Positions 1 through 6,829 of a stretch of 33,059 nt of DNA are shown here, piece after piece. Numbering within the stretch: the first letter of the stretch is position 1; each line of letters begins with the position of its first letter. The position numbers and the translations under genes were made by a program. This stretch comes from JAJVIP01 sp964405835 (lineage in GTDB: Bacteria; Elusimicrobiota; Elusimicrobia; F11): contig CAYOPN010000029.1 in assembly GCA_964405835.1 (NCBI GenBank), positions 1 to 33,059 on the forward strand, in the 5' to 3' direction. The notes under the pieces are model-generated. The model did no database searches. It had not been told where the DNA came from and saw nothing but the letters and a program-made list of their open reading frames with translations.

Positions 1-56
1 ATTCTAAACGCTGTGAGACCATGCCTCAATTTTCAACTAAGTTTAGGACAGTGCCT

Positions 57-72
57 TGTGACCTTGGTCACA
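57..72 (+). promoter_or_regulatory. CRP/FNR-family-like operator upstream of the PilZ gene
   Basis: A perfect 16-base palindrome, TGTGACCTTGGTCACA, matches the TGTGA-N6-TCACA consensus of CRP-type regulators. Its centre is about 58 bases upstream of the proposed PilZ start at 123. This spacing would suit activation if transcription began near the start codon. No convincing -35/-10 pair was found; only a weak TATGTT at 111-116. The palindrome is seen directly; its role as a CRP-type site is inferred from the consensus. Confidence 0.5.
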
Positions 73-122
73 CCCGCCAGAAAGCCCTACAACCCCCGAA
101 AAGGGCATGTTATGTTTGTTAC

Positions 123-581
123 ATGTTTGAATGGAATGAAGGAATTCCAGATATTCCCGATAAAGACCGCCGACGGGAACCCCGCATTGAGGTCAACATG
201 TCAGCGGAACTGATTGATTCCACCGGTCAAATCTTACGCGAGAACCTGGCCGCCCGAATCATGGACCTCTCCCGGAATGGCATGAAAATGAGGGTCTGGC
301 ACGATGCCCCCGCTGCCTCCCGCTTCTGCATCAGCATCCAATTTCAGGAAGACGTCTCGCTCTGTATTGCCGAAGTAATATGGAAGCGGGAAACCACGGC
401 CGGCATGATCTACGGTTTGCGGATTGTCCATTGGACGTACCTGGCGCCGCCGCTCAAATACGAAATGGAAAGGAAGGAAAAAGCGTCGGCGGCCCTAAAC
501 TTTGAAATGGATGTGGAGGACGTCCCCGTCCTTGGTAACGTAGTCCTTCCCTTCCATTCGAATCTTTCCCTTCGCCCGTAA
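123..581 (+). CDS. PilZ-domain protein (putative c-di-GMP effector)
   Basis: This is the only plus-strand gene, about 152 aa if it begins at the ATG at 123. A PilZ domain spans about residues 15-105. It carries the c-di-GMP-binding RxxxR motif (R17 to R21, RRREPR) and the second motif DxSxxG (DLSRNG, residues 48-53), followed by the beta-barrel strands ending near GLRIVHW. PilZ proteins bind cyclic di-GMP and commonly control motility, polysaccharide export or biofilm traits; the output here is unknown. The frame is open back to an ATG at 21, but the domain begins just after 123, so the shorter start is preferred; neither start has a good ribosome binding site. The last ~29 codons overlap the 3' end of ychF on the other strand and lie outside the PilZ fold. 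A CRP-like palindrome lies upstream. Confidence 0.8.
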   Translation: MFEWNEGIPDIPDKDRRREPRIEVNMSAELIDSTGQILRENLAARIMDLSRNGMKMRVWHDAPAASRFCISIQFQEDVSLCIAEVIWKRETTAGMIYGLRIVHWTYLAPPLKYEMERKEKASAALNFEMDVEDVPVLGNVVLPFHSNLSLRP

Positions 582-1565
582 TCCCGCCTCGGACCCCGCC
601 TCCGTCAAATCGTCGAACGAATAGACTTCCGCCCGGATAAACCCGCGTTCCAGATCGGAGTGGATTTTTCCGGCCGCCTGCGGGACCGGCAATCCTTTGG
701 TGATGTGCCAGGCATGCACTTCCTTGGGTCCGGCCGCGAAAAACGTAATGAGGTTTAAGAGTTGCTGGCCCGCCCGCGCCAACGCGTCCAATCCCGACTC
801 TTTGATCCCCAGTTCCTTGCGGAAAGCCGGGCGTTCTTCTTCGGGTAGCATCATCACGTCGGCTTCGAGCTTGTTGTTGATCTCGACCACGCCGCCGCCT
901 TCCTGTTTCGCGAAATTCTTTACGATATCGACCACGCTCGGCGGGGTCTTTTCGTTCACGTTCGCGATGTAGAGGACCGGCTTGGCGGTGAGAAAATTGT
1001 AGTCCTTGAGGGAAGCCGCGGGGATATCTTGGCGCCGGATAGGGATTCCGTTTTCGAGATTTTTGCGGACGCGGTCCATCAGCTCGTAAATTTTCTTCGA
1101 TTCTTCGTGGCCCGATTTCGACTGGCCGTGGACTTTGGCCATGACTTTTTCAACCTGGCCCAGGTCCGCCAAAATAAGTTCGCTGGAAATCACTTCGGCG
1201 TCTTTGCGCGGGTCGAGGTCGCCCAGCACGTTGATCACGTCCGCGTCGTCGAAACAGCGGACCACTTGCGCGATGGCATCGGTTGAACGGATATCGTCCA
1301 GAAAGTCATTGCCGCGTCCTTCGCCCTTGCTGGCGCCGGGCACCAACCCCGCGATATCCACGAAACGGATGGCGGCCTGCACGATCTTCGGCGCGGAAAA
1401 AATCTCTTTTAACTTTTCCAATCGCGGGTCTTTGACCGGCACAACACCCACATTGGGCTCAATGGTCGTAAACGGAAAATTCTCCGAGGCGACACCGGCG
1501 GCGGTGAGCGCGTTAAAAAGAGACGATTTACCTACGTTCGGCAGTCCGACAATTCCTATTTCCAT
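495..1565 (-). CDS. ychF: YchF/OLA1 family ribosome-associated P-loop ATPase
   Basis: At 356 aa this is close to the usual ~363. YchF is an Obg-family P-loop protein that prefers ATP, binds ribosomes and is linked to stress responses and translation quality. Walker A is GLPNVGKS (residues 7-14), followed by the switch I segment NFPFTTIEPNVG and the G3 region DIAGLVPGASKGEG. The G4 position is NVNE (about 202-205) instead of NKxD, the hallmark of the ATP-preferring YchF branch. A TGS domain occupies about the last 85 residues. The start ATG lies within the end of proB (10-base overlap), indicating coupled translation. It is the last gene of the minus-strand run and converges with the PilZ gene, sharing 87 bases. 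Confidence 0.97.
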   Translation of the reverse strand: MEIGIVGLPNVGKSSLFNALTAAGVASENFPFTTIEPNVGVVPVKDPRLEKLKEIFSAPKIVQAAIRFVDIAGLVPGASKGEGRGNDFLDDIRSTDAIAQVVRCFDDADVINVLGDLDPRKDAEVISSELILADLGQVEKVMAKVHGQSKSGHEESKKIYELMDRVRKNLENGIPIRRQDIPAASLKDYNFLTAKPVLYIANVNEKTPPSVVDIVKNFAKQEGGGVVEINNKLEADVMMLPEEERPAFRKELGIKESGLDALARAGQQLLNLITFFAAGPKEVHAWHITKGLPVPQAAGKIHSDLERGFIRAEVYSFDDLTEAGSEAGLRAKGKIRMEGKDYVTKDGDVLHIHFKV

Positions 1566-2329
1566 GGGAGAAACCTCGTTCCGGCACTCGGATCTTTGCG
1601 CAAGATCCGCTCAACAGAATTATTGGATTTTCCCGACGAAATCCACGTCTCGATGCCGGCGGACGTCGCGCGTTTGGCGGCAATAAGCTTGGTGACAATC
1701 CCCCCCACCGACAATTTGGAGCCGCGCACGGAGTTGGCTTTTTTGATCATGGAGGAGCGGATGTGTTTCACGGTACCGATCACTTTATTGGTGAGACGGC
1801 CGTTCTTATCCAGCGCAAACAACCCGGGAATATCGGAGAGCAAAATCAATTTGTCAGCGCCCACCTTGACCGCCACGATGGACGAGAGCGCGTCGTTGTC
1901 GCCGAACTGGATTTCGTCGGTCGACACCGAGTCGTTTTCGTTGATGATTGGGATGGTTTTGTGGGAGAGCAAGTGGAGCAGCGTATTTTTCACATTCACA
2001 TACCGTTTGCGGTCCATCAGGTCTTCGCGGGTGAGCAATAGCTGGGCGGGAATAATGCCGTACCTGGAAAGCGCTTTTTCGTATTCGTGCATAAGCGCCA
2101 CTTGCCCGACGGCGGCGGTGGCTTGTTTTTCCTGGAGCGCGCGCGGACGTTCCTTTAATCGGAGACGCCCAACGCCGGCCGCAATGGCGCCGGAGCTGAC
2201 AACAATAACACGGTGGCCTCGTTTGTGCGCGTAAGCGAGCTGCTTGGCGATGCGGCGGATGGACGAAGAATCCAATCCGCCATTTTTCTTGGAGAGGGTA
2301 GCTGAACCGGTTTTAATTACGAGAAGCAT
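1556..2329 (-). CDS. proB: Glutamate 5-kinase, short form without PUA domain
   Basis: ProB phosphorylates glutamate to gamma-glutamyl phosphate, the first step of proline synthesis, in the cytoplasm. The 257 aa form a single amino-acid-kinase fold. It has an N-terminal KTGSATL phosphate loop, VSSGAIAAG near residue 45, and the substrate/nucleotide segment INENDSVSTDEIQFGDNDAL near residues 125-150. The protein ends just after the kinase domain (GTRFLP near the C-terminus), so the ~100-residue PUA domain of the 367-aa E. coli enzyme is absent; short forms are known in other bacteria. proA, the usual partner, is not in the window. It lies 15 bases after obgE and overlaps ychF by 10 bases. The ribosome binding site is weak. 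Confidence 0.96.
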   Translation of the reverse strand: MLLVIKTGSATLSKKNGGLDSSSIRRIAKQLAYAHKRGHRVIVVSSGAIAAGVGRLRLKERPRALQEKQATAAVGQVALMHEYEKALSRYGIIPAQLLLTREDLMDRKRYVNVKNTLLHLLSHKTIPIINENDSVSTDEIQFGDNDALSSIVAVKVGADKLILLSDIPGLFALDKNGRLTNKVIGTVKHIRSSMIKKANSVRGSKLSVGGIVTKLIAAKRATSAGIETWISSGKSNNSVERILRKDPSAGTRFLPWK

Positions 2330-2344
2330 GGGTCCAATATATAT

Positions 2345-3643
2345 TTATTTTCGCGGGGGCATTCGAGGCGCGGGAGTTATGTACCCCACTTCCGGCTTGA
2401 ACTCGAATTCAAAATTGAGGATCCGCACGAATTCGCCGGACTTCGCGCCCGCGGCCTTGAGCTCGCGCTCAACGCCTATCTTCTTGAGAATGTTCGCGGT
2501 GCGCACCACGGCTTCCGGCAAACGGAAGTTGGTCATGGCCACCAATCGTTCCACTTTCTTGCCTTTTACCTGGTAAAGCCCGTCGGTGGCACGTTCCACC
2601 CAGAAATCCGGCTCAAGATTAACGTGAAGGGACTGTGGAACCACATTCATTTTCTCGTGGGGGATCTGGTCGATCAGCTTGGCCACTTCCGCCAACAGCT
2701 GCGGAATACCATCGCCGGAAACACCCGAAGCAGCGAGCACGGTCTGGGTTTTGAAGCTGCGTTTGATCTCTTTAAATACTTTCTGGCCTTCGGACAAATC
2801 CTGTTTGTTCACGACGATGATCTGTTTTTTCTTGGCCAAAACCTTCGAATACGTTTTCAGTTCGTTGTTGATGATTTTAATGGCTTCTTTGGCGGTGTTG
2901 TCGCCGAAACCAAGCGGATCGACCACGTGCACGAGCACGCGCGTGCGTTCGATGTGCTGCAAAAATTCGTGTCCCAAGCCTTTGCCCGTGTGCGAGCCTT
3001 CGATGAGACCGGGGATATCGGCAAACACGATCTCGCGGTTGTGGTAAATGGCGACACCCAAGTTCGGGTAAAGTGTGGTGAACGGGTACGCGGCGATTTT
3101 GGGGGTCGCGCGCGTGAGACGCGAGAGCAAGGTGGATTTCCCTGCGTTGGGCATGCCGATCAAACCAACGTCGGCGATGACTTTGAGGCGGAGCATGAGC
3201 TCGATGGTCTCACCCGGCTCGCCTTTTTCGGCGATGCGCGGCGCCTGGCGCACGCTGTTTTTGAAATGGACGTTTCCACGGCCGCCGCGGCCGCCGCTGG
3301 CGATCTTGAGTTGGTCGCCCGGGTTAAGCAGGTCCGCAATCAGCGTCTGCCCTTTGTAGATGGACGTGCCGCAGGGAACTTCGAGAATAAGATCGTCGCC
3401 GCTCAATCCAAATTTGTGATAACCGCTGCCGCCCTCGCCATTTTGGGCTTGGTAATTGGGTTTGCGCACGAAATCCAGCAAGGTGCGCAGCCGCTCAGCC
3501 GCGATCAAATAAACGTCGCCGCCGTGCCCGCCGTCGCCGCCGTTCGGGCCGCCTTTGGGAACGAATTTCTCACGCCGGAACGCCGCGCTACCGTCGCCGC
3601 CGTTGCCGGCTTTTACTGTTATTTGGGCTTTGTCTATGAACAT
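2345..3643 (-). CDS. obgE: Obg/CgtA GTPase, 50S assembly factor
   Basis: Obg is an essential GTPase that assists large-subunit assembly and responds to (p)ppGpp. The 432 aa show all three family domains: the glycine-rich Obg fold (about 1-158), the G domain with P-loop GMPNAGKS (163-170), DIPG (209-212) and NKQD (279-282), and a C-terminal OCT domain (about 345-420). The length is normal. It follows rpmA, the standard rplU-rpmA-obgE arrangement, but with a ~104-base gap holding a hairpin. No clear Shine-Dalgarno precedes the ATG, which sits directly after a T-run. Confidence 0.98.
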   Translation of the reverse strand: MFIDKAQITVKAGNGGDGSAAFRREKFVPKGGPNGGDGGHGGDVYLIAAERLRTLLDFVRKPNYQAQNGEGGSGYHKFGLSGDDLILEVPCGTSIYKGQTLIADLLNPGDQLKIASGGRGGRGNVHFKNSVRQAPRIAEKGEPGETIELMLRLKVIADVGLIGMPNAGKSTLLSRLTRATPKIAAYPFTTLYPNLGVAIYHNREIVFADIPGLIEGSHTGKGLGHEFLQHIERTRVLVHVVDPLGFGDNTAKEAIKIINNELKTYSKVLAKKKQIIVVNKQDLSEGQKVFKEIKRSFKTQTVLAASGVSGDGIPQLLAEVAKLIDQIPHEKMNVVPQSLHVNLEPDFWVERATDGLYQVKGKKVERLVAMTNFRLPEAVVRTANILKKIGVERELKAAGAKSGEFVRILNFEFEFKPEVGYITPAPRMPPRK

Positions 3644-3672
3644 AAAAAGTCAGTTAATGGAAAATTGCATTG

Positions 3673-3722
3673 GCATTAGATCGAGGAATAATTAATCAAC
3701 TCCTTGATCTATTTTCTAATGC
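3673..3722. other. Imperfect hairpin between rpmA and obgE
   Basis: GCATTAG (3673-3679) and CTAATGC (3716-3722) form a perfect 7-bp outer arm. Inside them AGATCGAGGA (3679-3688) pairs with TCCTTGATCT (3701-3710) with one mismatch. It starts about 25 bases after the rpmA stop. The minus-strand transcript continues with only a short ATTTT, so it is not a textbook terminator. It may be an attenuator, processing or 3'-end protecting structure between rpmA and obgE. Confidence 0.5.
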
Positions 3723-3747
3723 TATTTTCGGTTTTTTCGGGAGGTGG

Positions 3748-4068
3748 TTACTTCTTCGGGGTTGCTGCTGTTTTCTTGGCTTTAGGAGCTGCCGGCTGTT
3801 GCGCGTAAACGCTCACGCGCTGGCGACCGCCCCAGCGGCCGGGTGTCTTGCTCATCCATTCAAACTTGACCACGCCGGCGATGCGGGCGAAAAGCGTGTC
3901 GTTGGAACCGATGCCGACGTTGAAACCGGGGTGAAAGTGGGTGCCGTTCTGGCGGACGAGAACTTCGCCCGCGTTGACCAATTGGCTGCCATAACGCTTA
4001 ACGCCTAAACGTTGGCCTGCTGAATCGCGACCGTTGGTTGTGGAGCCTTGTGATTTTGTGTGTGCCAT
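3748..4068 (-). CDS. rpmA: 50S ribosomal protein L27
   Basis: L27 sits near the peptidyl-transferase centre, its N-terminus reaching toward the tRNA 3' ends. The start MAHTKSQGSTTNGRDSAGQ and the core RLGVKRYGSQ, VRQNGTHFHPG and GIGSNDTLFA are diagnostic. The mature-type N-terminus is encoded directly, with no cleavable Firmicutes-type leader. At 106 aa it is longer than the usual ~85, owing to a lysine/alanine/proline-rich C-terminal tail beginning near residue 80. A GAGG ribosome binding site lies 5 bases before the ATG, and the gene follows rplU after 12 bases. Confidence 0.98.
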   Translation of the reverse strand: MAHTKSQGSTTNGRDSAGQRLGVKRYGSQLVNAGEVLVRQNGTHFHPGFNVGIGSNDTLFARIAGVVKFEWMSKTPGRWGGRQRVSVYAQQPAAPKAKKTAATPKK

Positions 4069-4080
4069 GATTACCTCGGG

Positions 4081-4404
4081 TTATTTAGGAAGGGAAATCT
4101 GCTTGATGCGGAGCTCGGTGAGCCACTGACGATGGCCTTGGGTCTTCTTGTACACCTTTTTCTGGCGTTCTTTGTAGACCAAGATTTTCTTATCGCGGAA
4201 CTGGCGGACCACTTCGGCGGTCACGCTGGCGCCGGAAACTTTCGGACGCCCCAGGAAAGATTTATCGTCGGTACGAGCAAACAACACTTCGTCCAATTTG
4301 ATCTCTTGGCCCTTTTCGGCCTCGAGTTTCTGCACCTTGAGCGTATCGCCCTCGGCAACGCGGTACTGTTTACCGCCTGTGACTACAATAGCGTAGGAAT
4401 TCAT
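4081..4404 (-). CDS. rplU: 50S ribosomal protein L21
   Basis: L21 is a 23S rRNA-binding protein. The 107-aa product starts MNSYAIVVTGGKQYRV, aligning with the family start, and ends with the KTQGHRQ and LRIKQI motifs. The frame continues 13 codons upstream to a TTG at 4443, but that segment is not L21-like and contains promoter-like sequence, so the ATG at 4404 is chosen. No Shine-Dalgarno precedes this ATG. A -35/-10-like pair ends only 9 bases before it, which could give an almost leaderless transcript. It is followed by rpmA. Confidence 0.96.
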   Translation of the reverse strand: MNSYAIVVTGGKQYRVAEGDTLKVQKLEAEKGQEIKLDEVLFARTDDKSFLGRPKVSGASVTAEVVRQFRDKKILVYKERQKKVYKKTQGHRQWLTELRIKQISLPK

Positions 4405-4413
4405 AAGGCGCGG

Positions 4414-4443
4414 ATTGTACGTTAACCTCCCACCGACGGTCAA
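4414..4443 (-). promoter_or_regulatory. Candidate sigma70-type promoter for rplU-rpmA
   Basis: On the minus strand TTGACC (4443-4438) is followed after 18 bases by TACAAT (4419-4414), resembling a vegetative promoter. The -10 hexamer ends 9 bases before the rplU ATG, so the predicted transcript starts only about 2-3 bases before translation. It lies in the 47-base gap between rng and rplU. The prediction is from consensus only. Confidence 0.45.
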
Positions 4444-4451
4444 CTAGAATT

Positions 4452-5885
4452 TCACTCCAGAATAATCCGGTAGTGCTCCCATGGAAGTGTCTCATCATCA
4501 ATGATTTCTATTGATCTTCCTACCTGCTTCTCCATGCGCTCTTTGTTTTCCCGGAAGTAAACGGCAATGGTTGCCTGCAGGTAGATTTTAAGCGTCCCGT
4601 CGGAACGGCCCTGAGTCATTTCAAGGATCTCTTTGCGGATCTTAAGGAACATCGAATCGCGCGAAAGCACCCAGCCGCTACCGGAACATTCCACGCAGGA
4701 TTCGCACATCATCGACTGCAGGGATTCGCGACGGCGTTCGCGGGTCATTTCGACCAAGCCCAAACGCGTGATCGGCAGGATTTTGATCTTTGCATGGTCC
4801 GGGCGTGTCGCGCGGGCCAGCGCTTCCATCACCTTATCGCGGTTGCGGCGTTTTTTCATGTCGATGAAGTCGATCACGATGATGCCGCCAATGTTGCGCA
4901 GGCGGAGCTGCCGCGCCACTTCGGCCGCGGCCTCGAGGTTGGTAGCGGTCACGGTCTCTTCTTGGGAATTGCGGCCCGTGAATTTCCCGGTGTTGACGTC
5001 GATCGCGCAAAGCGACTCCGCTTCTTGCAGAACGAGGTACCCCCCCGACGGCAGGTCGATGCGCGAGCTGCGCAGCTTCTCGAGCTCACTGTCCACGTTG
5101 AACGAGGTGAGGATCGGCGTGCGGCCTTCGTAAAGGCGGACGCGGTCGGTGAGTTCGGGCGCCAGCATTTCAACGAAGCCTTTCACGTCGTCGAATTCCT
5201 GACGGTTGTCGAGCAGGAACGCTTCCACGTCTTCGGACAAAATATCGCGCACCACTTGGAACGTTAATCCAAGTTCTTTGTGGATCAACCCCTTCTGGAC
5301 TTTTTCCTGGCGCTTCTTGATGGTTTCCCACAGACGCGTCAAATATTTCATCTCGCGGCGGAGCGCGCGTTCGTCCACGCCTTCGGCTTCCGTGCGGACG
5401 ATCACGCCGCCCGGCGGGTTCAGCGATTCAACGAGCTTGCGCAGCCGTTCGCGTTCCTCATGTTCCTCCACTTGGCGCGACACGCCCACGTGTTCGGAGA
5501 GCGGCATCAAAATCAGATACCGGCCCGGCAGCGAGATGTCCATGGTCACTTTCATGCCCTTGGTGCCGATCGCTTCTTTGGCCACCTGGACCAAAATCGG
5601 CGCGCCTTTTTTCAGGATCTTGCTGATGTCGCGCTCGTTGTTCGGCGAAAGCACGTCCGAGATGTACAAGTACGCGTTCTTCTCCTGGCCCACGTCCACG
5701 AACGCCGACGATATGCCGGGCAGCACGTTCTCCACTTTTCCTTGATAAATATTCCCGACCACTTTGTCGGCGCCGCCAATATGACGGTCGATGAAATATT
5801 CCGCTAATTGATCGTTCTCAATGATCGCGACGCGGGTTTCATCCGGCGTCGAGTTCGCGAGAATTTGTTTCTTTACTGGTTTCAT
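4452..5885 (-). CDS. rng: Ribonuclease G/E family endoribonuclease
   Basis: RNase G/E makes single-strand cuts in 5'-monophosphate-sensed RNA, matures rRNA and initiates mRNA decay. At 477 aa it is the short catalytic form, close to E. coli RNase G (489 aa) and lacking the RNase E scaffold arm. An S1 domain occupies about residues 40-118. The two metal-binding aspartates are in CAIDVNTG (D296) and IVIDFIDM (D339). The Zn-link cysteines are in CESCVEC (394-400). The ATG is preceded by AAGGAA. It lies between the DUF2344 gene and rplU, a common arrangement. A large inverted repeat (5924-5993) precedes it and could be a self-cleavage or autoregulatory target, by analogy with rne; this is inference. 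Confidence 0.97.
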   Translation of the reverse strand: MKPVKKQILANSTPDETRVAIIENDQLAEYFIDRHIGGADKVVGNIYQGKVENVLPGISSAFVDVGQEKNAYLYISDVLSPNNERDISKILKKGAPILVQVAKEAIGTKGMKVTMDISLPGRYLILMPLSEHVGVSRQVEEHEERERLRKLVESLNPPGGVIVRTEAEGVDERALRREMKYLTRLWETIKKRQEKVQKGLIHKELGLTFQVVRDILSEDVEAFLLDNRQEFDDVKGFVEMLAPELTDRVRLYEGRTPILTSFNVDSELEKLRSSRIDLPSGGYLVLQEAESLCAIDVNTGKFTGRNSQEETVTATNLEAAAEVARQLRLRNIGGIIVIDFIDMKKRRNRDKVMEALARATRPDHAKIKILPITRLGLVEMTRERRRESLQSMMCESCVECSGSGWVLSRDSMFLKIRKEILEMTQGRSDGTLKIYLQATIAVYFRENKERMEKQVGRSIEIIDDETLPWEHYRIILE

Positions 5886-5923
5886 TTTTAATTTCCTTTT
5901 TTCTTTTTCAATTCATAAATCCA

Positions 5924-5993
5924 TTGGAATTTGAAGCTTGATGATTGAGCATTGAGAATTTCCAATCATCAATTCTCAAGCTTCAAATTCCAA
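5924..5993. repeat. Long AT-rich inverted repeat between the DUF2344 gene and rng
   Basis: Perfect 18-base arms, TTGGAATTTGAAGCTTGA (5924-5941) and its complement (5976-5993), enclose a 34-base centre. The centre offers further, competing pairings: TTGATGATTG with CAATCATCAA, and TTGAGAATT with AATTCTCAA. It begins 4 bases after the DUF2344 stop and ends 38 bases before the rng start. It may be an intergenic repeat, a processing site or a regulatory leader for rng. Confidence 0.75.
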
Positions 5994-5997
5994 ATTA

Positions 5998-6687
5998 TTA
6001 TGGCTCTACGAGTTCGCCACTGTCCTTTTCAAAATACAGCTTTAATCGCTTTACCTTGAGAGTTGGGTTGGCAGCTCCCATCTCAACTTGTCCGTCATCT
6101 AACCCAAGCACCGCCTGCATGATGCGCTCCGGTTTTAACGTCCGCCCCGGACCGAAGCGGATGTCGAGCAAAAGTTTTTCGCCGTCGAGTGTATAGGAAC
6201 GCACGCACGGGCGCGCGTCCACCACCACGTCGCCGTTCCCTTTCTTCTTCGTGACCATGAAGTTTTCCTGCTTCATGAAATTTTCCCACTTGTTTGCTGT
6301 GCCCGTGATGAGTGGCGACACCACTTCGTAGGACGCCGCATTCAACGTCTGGTCGAGCGACGGAAAAAACCGCGGGATCGATTTAACGTTCAAAAGCGCG
6401 AACCCTTCGGGCAGATGCGGCTGCAAGTCCGTGGGCGCCGTGGCCATGTTGACGCGCGAGATCAACTCGACGTCACAAAATTCCGCTTCCGATTCGTATC
6501 CGACCGAAATGGCCGGGCCGAATGACACTTTGGGCTTCGCGCGTTTGCCTTCGGTCTTCGACAAAGGCCACGCCGATTTTTCCAGCGCGCCGCGAATAGT
6601 CTCAATCTGCTGCAAATGCGTAAGCAAAGCCCCCGCACCCCACCGCCGAAACCGCAACCGAACACGTTGAAGTGCTATGACCGCCAT
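5998..6687 (-). CDS. TIGR03936/DUF2344 family protein, linked to radical SAM enzymes
   Basis: The 229-aa product matches the DUF2344 family. It has the N-terminal RVRLRFRRWG segment, THLQQIETIRGALEKS (the usual 'fusion of SHLD..RALRRA' region), PKVSFGPAISVGYESEAEFCDVEL, and LPEGFALLNVKSIP. The family is normally adjacent to, or fused with, a radical SAM protein (TIGR03960) and is commonly next to rng; its biochemical role is not firmly established. Here rodA occupies the upstream position and no radical SAM gene is in the window. The start ATG at 6687 has GGAGG 6 bases upstream; an in-frame ATG at 6726 lies inside a GC-rich repeat and is rejected. Confidence 0.9.
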   Translation of the reverse strand: MAVIALQRVRLRFRRWGAGALLTHLQQIETIRGALEKSAWPLSKTEGKRAKPKVSFGPAISVGYESEAEFCDVELISRVNMATAPTDLQPHLPEGFALLNVKSIPRFFPSLDQTLNAASYEVVSPLITGTANKWENFMKQENFMVTKKKGNGDVVVDARPCVRSYTLDGEKLLLDIRFGPGRTLKPERIMQAVLGLDDGQVEMGAANPTLKVKRLKLYFEKDSGELVEP

Positions 6688-6715
6688 AGCGAACCTCCAC
6701 AAAAAAATACACGTT

Positions 6716-6809
6716 CCCCTCCCCAACGGGGAGGGGATAGGGGTGGGGAAAAACCGAAGCGAGCGCTCCGGGCGCCCCCCACCCCTGCCCCCTCCCCGTT
6801 GGGGAGGGG
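6716..6809. repeat. GC-rich compound palindrome, copy 1 (rodA / DUF2344 junction)
   Basis: Each end holds a 9-bp hairpin, CCCCTCCCC with GGGGAGGGG around a 3-base loop. The adjoining GGGGTGGGG and CCCCACCCC also pair across a central CGAAGCGAGCGCT core. The element can therefore fold as two small hairpins or as one long stem. It starts exactly 20 bases after the rodA stop. On the minus strand a run of 7 T lies 7 bases past the last hairpin, so partial termination is possible. The second copy is at 10060-10164 in the same orientation. Confidence 0.85.
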
Positions 6810-6829
6810 AAAAAATTCTTGGGTGTTTT

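Noticed and set aside
2624..3679. Long plus-strand open frame opposite obgE, with similar ones opposite fusA (28340-29368) and fusA/rpsG (29906-30841)
   Set aside because: They are antisense shadows of clearly conserved genes, have no recognisable domains and arise from GC-biased codon positions.
6716..6809. GC-rich repeats as a CRISPR array or transposon ends
   Set aside because: Only two copies 3.3 kb apart, no spacers, no transposase and no visible target-site duplication.
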